Source: Lachnospiraceae bacterium (GTDB lineage: Bacteria; Bacillota_A; Clostridia; Lachnospirales; Lachnospiraceae). Taken from it: a stretch of 5,228 bases of DNA. The stretch spans positions 1 through 5,228 of the forward strand of contig JAFUEG010000349.1 in assembly GCA_017464045.1 (NCBI GenBank). The letters are read 5' to 3'. Within the stretch, counting starts at the first letter, position 1. Each line of letters opens with the position of its first letter. Under the pieces are notes generated by a model. The model saw only the letters and a program-made list of their open reading frames with translations. It did no database searches and had not been told where the DNA came from. Below are positions 1-5,228 of the stretch, in pieces. Both the position numbers and the translations under genes were made by a program.

Positions 1-1770
1 AGAACTGTCCATAATGATTCTACCTGTCTCGGACTGCTCAGCCTCCCAGAGAATCGTTCTGTCAATCTTGATAATATCAACATCAAGCGAAAGTATGGAG
101 TGAACATTGGAGTAACCGACACCATAATCATCAACCGTAAACTTAAAGCCCTTTTCCCTAAGCTTTTCAACAAACTCTTTCAATGCATTAAAATCAGTAG
201 TCGCTGCCGACTCTGTTATCTCAAATGCAATCCTTGATGGTGATATGTCATATTTGGAAACAAGATCGATAATTCTCTCTGCATAATTGGACTGGATACA
301 CTGAATTACCGAAAGATTGACATTTAAGGTTTCAATCCCCATCTCTGTAGGGATACCGCTGTTAAGGAATTTACAAACCTCATCCAATACAAAGTCACCC
401 AAGTCAAATATCATACCGCTTCTTTCGGCAATCGGTAAAAATTCATCCGGATAGATATCTCCGATTTCTGCATCATGAAGACGAAGCAGTGCCTCGCCGG
501 AGCATATGGAAAGATCTGACAAATTGTAAATCGGCTGATAATAAACCTCAAAGCTCTTGCTTGAAAGTCCGTTAATTATGGCATCCTCAACCTGACTTCT
601 TCTTAATACATAATTAAGGCTGTTGCCATAATATACATCATCTATATGTGCCTTTTCCATAGGCACCGGACCGTTTATGAGCATCATAATGTCCTTGTAT
701 GTTTTTAAATCTGTCGGAATCTCCGCACAAAATACCGTAGCATTAAAGGTAGTATCCCTATCCTGAAAACGCCAGCTGTGACTAAACCGCTCCTTTATTT
801 TTTTTGCAAGCTCAATATTATAATTTCTATCAGAATTTTCATTTACAACTACAAAGGTTCCCGTACCTATATAATAGATAGAATATCTTGGTACGATGGA
901 AGCAATATACTCTGCCGTCTGTTCAGTCAATCTTTCGATATTGGCAGGTCCTACCAGCTGCATTAAGCTCATAGGATTTTGCATTTTTATACATATTATA
1001 AAAAATGAGCGTCTTACGCGCATAAACTTCTGGATATCATAAGCAAGTGCTGCATGGTTATAAATTTTAGTTCTTGAATCCTTTCGTCCCTCTTCATTTT
1101 CAATAATTATCATAACTGCCGTCATGGCAATCGCCTCGGCAAAAAGCTCTGTATGCATAGGCACAAATAAAAATTGAACAAACGTACCTACACCCACAAG
1201 CGTGAAGAAATAAATCATTACGCGTCTTGTCTTTACACTTATGGCGTCCCAGAAGAATAAAAGCATAACAACAGCAAATATATAATAGAGAATGCTGACA
1301 ATATAGATTATATTTTCTCCCCAATTTCTGTGGAAGTCACCGTTTCCCGTGAAATAATATACCCAATGGGTGAAAGGATTGATAATTACAAGAAGTACCG
1401 TAAGTATAACCGGGATTTCATAGAACAGATGATGTTTTTTCTTTAATACATAATTCGCTCCCGTAATTAAAGCTATATAAAAGCAAAAAAGCGGAGCTAA
1501 AAATGAATGAAACACGAAATAAATGTACTGCGCCGTTACACGTACAGTCCGCATAGCTTTTGAAGTATCCAGATACGGCTTTGAAAGTGCACTCATAAAA
1601 TTGCATATTGCAGTAATTAGTATATTGCAAAATATAATTACAAAAAGCTTATTTTGAACCTTCTCAGGCTTTGAATGTATAAATGTATAAAACAGACATG
1701 AAACACAGACAACGATTGTAGAAATCTGAAAGCCTGCTCCGTCCAGTATCGCCGGTACATTCCCCCACAT
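1..1770 (-). CDS. Membrane-bound 7TM / degenerate GGDEF / EAL protein, putative cyclic-di-GMP phosphodiesterase (3' end outside window)
   Basis: The frame is open for 590 codons from the ATG at 1770 to the left edge, so the C-terminus is missing. Residues about 14-223 hold seven hydrophobic stretches (near 14-31, 41-62, 80-103, 116-131, 153-174, 183-203, 207-223), a 7TM sensor-like input region. Residues about 230-380 look like a GGDEF domain, but the active-site loop reads GTGTF (302-306) instead of GGDEF, so it should not make c-di-GMP. An EAL domain starts near residue 393 and keeps the catalytic signature: EALLR (426-430), NLS with N485, EITE (517-520), the DDYGVGYS loop with D547-D548, and KID (568-570). 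The last conserved Glu and Gln of the family fall beyond the edge and cannot be checked. Family knowledge predicts hydrolysis of c-di-GMP to pGpG at the inner membrane face; the signal sensed is unknown. It seems to have its own promoter and is unlikely to be in the galT operon. Confidence 0.9.
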   Translation of the reverse strand, partial: MWGNVPAILDGAGFQISTIVVCVSCLFYTFIHSKPEKVQNKLFVIIFCNILITAICNFMSALSKPYLDTSKAMRTVRVTAQYIYFVFHSFLAPLFCFYIALITGANYVLKKKHHLFYEIPVILTVLLVIINPFTHWVYYFTGNGDFHRNWGENIIYIVSILYYIFAVVMLLFFWDAISVKTRRVMIYFFTLVGVGTFVQFLFVPMHTELFAEAIAMTAVMIIIENEEGRKDSRTKIYNHAALAYDIQKFMRVRRSFFIICIKMQNPMSLMQLVGPANIERLTEQTAEYIASIVPRYSIYYIGTGTFVVVNENSDRNYNIELAKKIKERFSHSWRFQDRDTTFNATVFCAEIPTDLKTYKDIMMLINGPVPMEKAHIDDVYYGNSLNYVLRRSQVEDAIINGLSSKSFEVYYQPIYNLSDLSICSGEALLRLHDAEIGDIYPDEFLPIAERSGMIFDLGDFVLDEVCKFLNSGIPTEMGIETLNVNLSVIQCIQSNYAERIIDLVSKYDISPSRIAFEITESAATTDFNALKEFVEKLREKGFKFTVDDYGVGYSNVHSILSLDVDIIKIDRTILWEAEQSETGRIIMDSS

Positions 1771-1777
1771 AATTTTA

Positions 1778-1783
1778 TCCCCC
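1778..1783 (-). promoter_or_regulatory. Ribosome binding site of the EAL gene (decides the start)
   Basis: GGGGGA lies 7 nt before the ATG at 1770. Another in-frame ATG at 1785 would add five residues (MGDKI), but it overlaps this purine run and has only AT-rich sequence upstream. The 1770 start is therefore preferred. Confidence 0.6.
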
Positions 1784-1803
1784 ATATATTGTTCAATTTA
1801 AAT

Positions 1804-1835
1804 CGAGTAGGGAAGATGAAATAGCGCCCTACTCG
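1804..1835 (-). repeat. Inverted repeat (9-bp perfect stem) in the EAL gene leader
   Basis: The arms CGAGTAGGG (1804-1812) and CCCTACTCG (1827-1835) are perfectly complementary around a 14-nt loop. The hairpin ends about 20 nt before the EAL gene's Shine-Dalgarno, so it does not mask it directly. On the minus strand it is followed only by ATTTAAATT, a poor U-tract, so it is not a convincing terminator. GCGC at 1824-1827 could instead pair with GCGC at 1837-1840, a competing fold. The function is unknown: a leader RNA structure or part of an interspersed palindromic element. Confidence 0.7.
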
Positions 1836-1840
1836 TGCGC

Positions 1841-1884
1841 GAGCCGACGGTCAGCTTTAGCTGACATATTCCTTTCGGCGGCTC
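1841..1884 (-). repeat. Nested hairpin structure in the EAL gene leader
   Basis: The outer arms GAGCCG (1841-1846) and CGGCTC (1879-1884) pair perfectly. After one mismatch the helix continues for about three more pairs. Enclosed is a second perfect hairpin, GTCAGC (1850-1855) with GCTGAC (1860-1865), closed by a four-base loop. It lies five bases from the neighbouring 1804-1835 hairpin, and the two together look like one compact folded unit of about 80 nt that is more GC-rich than its surroundings. I recognise no known riboswitch family in it. Confidence 0.65.
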
Positions 1885-1888
1885 TGTG

Positions 1889-1930
1889 AAAAAAAGTCTG
1901 GCAGGAACTTTCGATATGAAATTCCCTGCC
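1889..1930 (-). terminator. Intrinsic terminator-like hairpin with U7 tract
   Basis: On the minus strand GGCAGG (1930-1925) pairs with CCTGCC (1905-1900). The helix continues through a G-U pair, an A-U pair, one A/G mismatch and four more pairs (TTTC/GAAA) around a 5-nt loop. Four bases after the stem comes a run of seven T (1895-1889). This is a standard rho-independent terminator for leftward transcription. It lies about 180 nt past the galT stop but 110 nt or more before the EAL start. It may be a second terminator for galT or an attenuator inside the EAL leader. Confidence 0.7.
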
Positions 1931-1956
1931 GGTCACATAACATTTTAGATATTAAT

Positions 1957-1985
1957 ATTTTACACTATTTTGGGGCTAAACACAA
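1957..1985 (-). promoter_or_regulatory. Candidate sigma-A promoter for the EAL gene
   Basis: On the minus strand TTGTGT (1985-1980) and TAAAAT (1962-1957) are separated by exactly 17 bases. The -10 box matches TATAAT at five of six positions, the -35 box matches TTGACA at three. Transcription would begin near 1950 and give a leader of about 180 nt containing all three hairpins between 1804 and 1930. In AT-rich DNA such matches arise by chance, so this is only a plausible candidate. Confidence 0.35.
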
Positions 1986-2007
1986 GAATATATTGGAAAA
2001 ACAACGC

Positions 2008-2093
2008 GAAAACATGGAACACCAAAAAGTTACTAAGCAAAGCGTGAGCGACAGTGAGCTTTGCGTGTAACTATTTTGGTGTTCCATGTTTTC
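2008..2093 (-). terminator. 86-base long hairpin downstream of galT, probable terminator
   Basis: The outer arms 2008-2027 and 2074-2093 are perfectly complementary over 20 bp. After one bulged base the helix continues for six pairs (2028-2033 with 2067-2072). A small internal loop follows, then seven pairs GCAAAGC/GCTTTGC (2037-2043 with 2058-2064). The 14-nt loop region contains GTGAG twice, five bases apart. The structure begins 15 nt past the galT stop codon. For leftward transcription the stem is followed by GCGTTGTTTTTCC, so the T-run is slightly displaced. Position and strength fit a galT terminator, but the length is well above a typical one, and an interspersed palindromic repeat is an alternative. 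No target-site duplication is visible in the flanks. Confidence 0.65.
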
Positions 2094-2108
2094 ATAAGTA
2101 TAGTCCAA

Positions 2109-3641
2109 TTATAATTGATTTATGAATTTATCAAAATATTTCCTGCCTTCTTCTGTGCACTTATATACACCTGCGCACTCAAGAACCTTTGAAAACACCT
2201 TACCTATCTCATCCTGAACTATCTGGTGGATATTGGATGCATTTATATCATCATAATTTTTCATCCACTCCTTAGCCCAGTCAACGTGCGAAGCAATGCT
2301 TTCATCAGATGCCAAATCCTCACCCTTAAGTATAAGCTCCTCCAAGTGTGCCATCTCACCCTTAAGTCTCGCAGGCAGAACCGCAAGTCCCATAACCTCG
2401 ATTAGTCCGATGTTTTCCTTCTTGATGTGATGATACTGCGGATGCGGATGATACTCACCCATCGGATGCTCGTCAGTGGTTATGTTATTACGAAGTACAA
2501 GGTCAAGCTCGAAAAGTTCCCCTCTCATACGTGCAATCGGTGTGATTGTATTGTGAGGTGTTCCGTCTGTCTCGGCATAGATAAATGCCTCCTCATCGGT
2601 ATATGCTCTCCACTTTCCAAGGATATGATCTGCAAGCTCTACGATTTTATCAGCATCCTTTGCCTGAAGTCTGATGGTTGATAACGGCCAGTTGATTATG
2701 CCTGCATGAACATCCTCATACCCCGGAACTGTAAACTCCTTCTCATAAGGAGCCCTCACCATAGGGAACTCATAATTTCCACCCTGAAAATGGTCATGGC
2801 TTAGGATAGAACCGCCTACTATCGGAAGGTCTGCATTTGAGCCGGCAGTATAATGCGGAAACTGTCCCACAAAATCAAGAAGCTTTATAAATGTATCCCT
2901 GTCTATCTTCATAGGAATATGCTTGTCATTAAATATTATACAATGCTCATTGTAATACACATAAGGAGAATACTGAAGATTGTAGTTCTCTCCGCCAAGT
3001 GTAATCGGTATGATACGATGATTCTGTCTGGCAGGATGTGAAAAATGTCCCGCATAGCCTTCATTTTCCCTACATAACAGACAGCTTGGATAGCCTGACT
3101 TTTTAGCCTGACCTGCCTTTGCTATATCTCTTGGATCCTTCTCCGGCTTGGAAAGATTAATGGTGATATCCAAATCTCCAAACTCTGTAGATGTCTGCCA
3201 TTTCTCATCCTTCTTAATTCTGTCAACTCTTATATAATTTGTTGCTCTTGAAAAATCATAATAATAATCCGTTGCTTCTTTTGGAGATTTTTCAAGATGT
3301 GATGCAAACTCTCTTCTTATAACCGAAGGTGCCGGTGTAAGAAGTCCCATAATCTTAGTATCATATAAATCCTTATAGGTTATGGTATCCTCCGGCATAA
3401 TCTTCTTCTCATAAAGTACTGAAAGCATATCATCAAGGATTTCTGAAAGCTGTCTTTCATTTGTTTTAGTACCGCAAGAAGCAGCCTCATTATTGCTTAC
3501 ACCCTCCTCGATATATTCCTGCTCCTCAAATAATTCGAGCAACTTGTTTCTTGTATATGTTTCATCCTCTTTATCAACGAGTCCTGCATTAACACCATAA
3601 GCTAAAAGCTCATCTATAAGTCTGCTTATCTTTTCGGTCAT
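2109..3641 (-). CDS. galT: UDP-glucose--hexose-1-phosphate uridylyltransferase, class II (Firmicutes type)
   Basis: This complete 510-residue cytoplasmic enzyme of the Leloir pathway exchanges UMP between UDP-glucose and galactose-1-phosphate, giving UDP-galactose and glucose-1-phosphate. The class II signature is intact at residues 271-288 (DLPIVGGSILSHDHFQGG), including HDHFQ at 282-286; H284 is the likely UMP-carrying histidine by analogy with the HxHxQ site of class I enzymes. A Cys pair CLLC (187-190) and the conserved block IKKENIGLIEVMGLAVLP (406-423) also fit the family, and the length is normal. Variable residues about 42-64 look like a linker. The start is supported by AGGAGG at 3655-3650, eight bases before the ATG. 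It follows the galactanase gene on the same strand after 129 bases with no strong terminator, so co-transcription is possible. A galK or galE partner is not in the window. An 86-base hairpin closes the gene downstream. Confidence 0.96.
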   Translation of the reverse strand: MTEKISRLIDELLAYGVNAGLVDKEDETYTRNKLLELFEEQEYIEEGVSNNEAASCGTKTNERQLSEILDDMLSVLYEKKIMPEDTITYKDLYDTKIMGLLTPAPSVIRREFASHLEKSPKEATDYYYDFSRATNYIRVDRIKKDEKWQTSTEFGDLDITINLSKPEKDPRDIAKAGQAKKSGYPSCLLCRENEGYAGHFSHPARQNHRIIPITLGGENYNLQYSPYVYYNEHCIIFNDKHIPMKIDRDTFIKLLDFVGQFPHYTAGSNADLPIVGGSILSHDHFQGGNYEFPMVRAPYEKEFTVPGYEDVHAGIINWPLSTIRLQAKDADKIVELADHILGKWRAYTDEEAFIYAETDGTPHNTITPIARMRGELFELDLVLRNNITTDEHPMGEYHPHPQYHHIKKENIGLIEVMGLAVLPARLKGEMAHLEELILKGEDLASDESIASHVDWAKEWMKNYDDINASNIHQIVQDEIGKVFSKVLECAGVYKCTEEGRKYFDKFINQL

Positions 3642-3678
3642 CTCATAATCCTCCTAAAATATTTTAATTAAACTTAAT

Positions 3679-3698
3679 CTTATACGCGATAAGCTTAT
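3679..3698. promoter_or_regulatory. Overlapping inverted repeats upstream of galT, possible operator
   Basis: CTTAT-ACGCG-ATAAG (3679-3693) overlaps the 10-bp palindrome ATAAGCTTAT (3689-3698). The site sits 24-43 bases upstream of the galT ribosome binding site in an otherwise plain AT-rich gap (3642-3770), a sensible place for a repressor of galactose genes. The match to any specific regulator is not established. A perfect TATAAT on the minus strand at 3754-3749 lacks a good -35 box, so a separate galT promoter remains unproven. Confidence 0.2.
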
Positions 3699-3770
3699 AT
3701 GCTAAAATCATTCAGTTACATATTCACTTATCATTTATTTCACTTAAAATTATAATTTAAAAATCATACT

Positions 3771-5228
3771 CTATTTAGAATATAGATAAAAATCATCCCA
3801 GGCACCCCAGCCCTTGGCTTGCGCCTTAACCTTAACACCTATCGTAAGCTCGGTACCATCCTCGGTTATAACTATATTATCTATCTCAGGATTATCCCAT
3901 TCCTGCCACTTGGTAACCCCGGTCTCTTGTTCAAGACTCTCGTCACCATACTCCGCATAAAGCACAAAACTTGCATCGTCACCACAATCTCCGCCTTCTA
4001 TGTATGTTCCGAGGACATACTCTCCGGCATCAAGTGTAACCGTCTGATATACCGTATATTCTATATCCTTTTCAGACCAGAAATGAAGACAATATGCTCC
4101 GTCATGAACATTGCTTGAATCATCCTTACGGCTTATGATATCAGAGTCTATGTTCCACATACTCATATCCTCATCCTCAAAGCCCGGATTAGCAAGTAGA
4201 TTTTCCGCCAGAACCTTAACCGTTACCGATACATCATAGCTTTTTCCGTCAACATCTACAGTACCGTCTACAACATACTCTCCCGGTGTACTTGCGTCCG
4301 CACCTGCCAGGCTGTCCTCTATCCAGCTTACCGGCATATCGGTTATGGTTCCGTCATTATATCTTACATGAGCAGCCTCCGGTAAAGCTATATATTCATC
4401 AACATCAATTTCTACATTGTCCGCTGTAACATCTGCCACAGCAAGATCAGCAACCGCACCTGTTCTTATATATTTATAAATCTTTGCAGATGCAAGTGGA
4501 TGTCCGTAGAAATCAAACAATGCTTCATTGTCTACTGCCGAACCGCCATAATATTCGGCTGCGTCCTCATCATAATCCGACGCATAGCTTGCTGCCCAGC
4601 CGGAGCCTTTTTCCTCCCATATCTTTTTATTATTTTCATAAACCTCATCGGGATTTTCGGCGTCAGCATAAACGCCTACAGGAATCCAAGCCGGCTCCCA
4701 ATAAAATATACCTAAGCCTGCATCACCGCAAAATGCAACTGCATTTGCAGCCTCTCTTATGGCATCGCACTGACCCTGCTCGGATACATCATAATAAAAT
4801 GCATCTCCGGCCTTACCCTCGGACTCAGTATTGCCCGAACCGTCACCATCCTCATAGGTATGTATATATGAGGTTTCAACTATCATAACCTTCTTGTCAT
4901 ATTTATTGGCAATGGTATTTAATATAGCCTTCATGCTTCCAACCTCACCGTGCCAATACGGATAGTAAGAGGAAGCAAATACATCATAATCCACACCATA
5001 CTGCTCAAGGTATGAAGCATAAGCAGGATAAGAACCCTTTTCAGGATTGGTAAAATGAATCGCTATTAGAATATCCTTATCGATACCTCTTACAGCTTCG
5101 CTTCCTGCCTTAAATAGTGTACACATATCCTCCCATTCCTTTTCACCGCAGAAACCGGTTGTGGTTTCATTTCCGATCTGAACCATGCCCACATCAACAC
5201 CTGCATTAATCAGTTCATTAAGAGAATC
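3771..5228 (-). CDS. Endo-beta-1,4-galactanase, GH53, with Ig-like and carbohydrate-binding-like C-terminal domains (5' end outside window)
   Basis: The frame runs unbroken from the right edge to the TAG at 3771 (485 residues visible), so the signal peptide and first part of the catalytic barrel are missing. Numbering from the edge, VQIGNE (16-21) carries the acid/base E21 and VMIVETSY (114-121) the nucleophile E118. SSYYPYWHG (86-94) and GIFYWEPAWI (173-182) are further GH53 hallmarks. The enzyme is expected to act outside the cell, cutting beta-1,4-galactan such as pectic galactan into short galacto-oligosaccharides. After the barrel (to about residue 255), residues about 265-340 resemble a bacterial Ig-like domain of the Big_4 kind (LPEAAHVRYNDG, then VSW, then STPGEYVVDGTV). 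Residues about 342-485 start with NLLANPGFEDEDMSMW and read as a beta-sandwich binding module, possibly CBM61, which is known from other GH53 enzymes. There is no LPXTG motif or C-terminal membrane anchor. A GTG at 5192 is internal, not the start. galT follows downstream. Confidence 0.93.
   Translation of the reverse strand, partial: DSLNELINAGVDVGMVQIGNETTTGFCGEKEWEDMCTLFKAGSEAVRGIDKDILIAIHFTNPEKGSYPAYASYLEQYGVDYDVFASSYYPYWHGEVGSMKAILNTIANKYDKKVMIVETSYIHTYEDGDGSGNTESEGKAGDAFYYDVSEQGQCDAIREAANAVAFCGDAGLGIFYWEPAWIPVGVYADAENPDEVYENNKKIWEEKGSGWAASYASDYDEDAAEYYGGSAVDNEALFDFYGHPLASAKIYKYIRTGAVADLAVADVTADNVEIDVDEYIALPEAAHVRYNDGTITDMPVSWIEDSLAGADASTPGEYVVDGTVDVDGKSYDVSVTVKVLAENLLANPGFEDEDMSMWNIDSDIISRKDDSSNVHDGAYCLHFWSEKDIEYTVYQTVTLDAGEYVLGTYIEGGDCGDDASFVLYAEYGDESLEQETGVTKWQEWDNPEIDNIVITEDGTELTIGVKVKAQAKGWGAWDDFYLYSK

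Noticed and set aside
1100..1630. Two minus-strand open frames (1324-1100 and 1630-1418) rich in Cys and Tyr
   Set aside because: Both are out-of-frame readings of the transmembrane part of the EAL protein, whose own frame is unbroken from 1770 to the left edge.
1783..1785. ATG at 1785 as start of the EAL gene
   Set aside because: It is in frame but overlaps the GGGGGA ribosome binding site and has no site of its own upstream.
1804..1930. Known c-di-GMP riboswitch (GEMM-I or c-di-GMP-II)
   Set aside because: The conserved aptamer core sequences of either class are not recognisable, and the hairpin arrangement differs.
2008..2093. MITE or insertion sequence remnant
   Set aside because: The long terminal inverted repeats are suggestive, but no flanking target-site duplication or transposase fragment is seen, and the position right after the galT stop fits a terminator better.
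3638..3646. Two-codon upstream ORF (ATGAGATGA) overlapping the galT start
   Set aside because: Its ATG is only three bases from the Shine-Dalgarno, while the galT ATG has ideal 8-nt spacing; most likely chance.
4484..4888. A 134-codon plus-strand open frame
   Set aside because: It lies entirely antisense to the well-supported GH53 gene, has a low-complexity His/Arg/Pro-rich composition and no plausible ribosome binding site. It is a shadow frame.
5190..5192. GTG at 5192 as the start of the galactanase gene
   Set aside because: The frame stays open upstream to the window edge with GH53-like sequence (NELINAGVD), and a start here would remove the first half of the catalytic barrel.

Overview
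The window reads almost entirely on the minus strand. It looks like a low-to-moderate GC Firmicute, most likely a gut or rumen Lachnospiraceae relative (Butyrivibrio, Roseburia or Lachnospira type). The evidence is a class II (Firmicutes-type) galactose-1-phosphate uridylyltransferase, a strong AGGAGG ribosome binding site, a multi-domain secreted galactanase and a 7TM-GGDEF-EAL signalling protein. The taxonomic placement is inference from gene types and style, not from a marker gene.

Layout in transcription order, from high to low coordinates: (1) 5228-3771, a glycoside hydrolase family 53 endo-beta-1,4-galactanase whose N-terminus lies beyond the right edge, followed by an Ig-like domain and a C-terminal carbohydrate-binding-like module; (2) a 129-base AT-rich gap without a convincing terminator; (3) 3641-2109, complete galT; (4) a 338-base non-coding stretch (2108-1771) packed with inverted repeats: an 86-base hairpin just after galT, a candidate promoter, a terminator-like hairpin with a U7 tract, and two more hairpins; (5) 1770-1, a membrane-bound cyclic-di-GMP phosphodiesterase-type protein (seven predicted TM segments, a degenerate GGDEF domain and an EAL domain) whose C-terminus lies beyond the left edge.

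The first two genes make sense together. The galactanase would cut beta-1,4-galactan (pectin side chains) outside the cell, and GalT would pass the resulting galactose through the Leloir pathway. The EAL protein appears to be a separate transcription unit. Its leader is the least explained part of the window: the best candidate promoter lies upstream of a terminator-like hairpin, an arrangement that would allow transcription attenuation. It could equally be stacked galT terminators plus an interspersed palindromic repeat. No mobile element, CRISPR array, tRNA or rRNA is visible.
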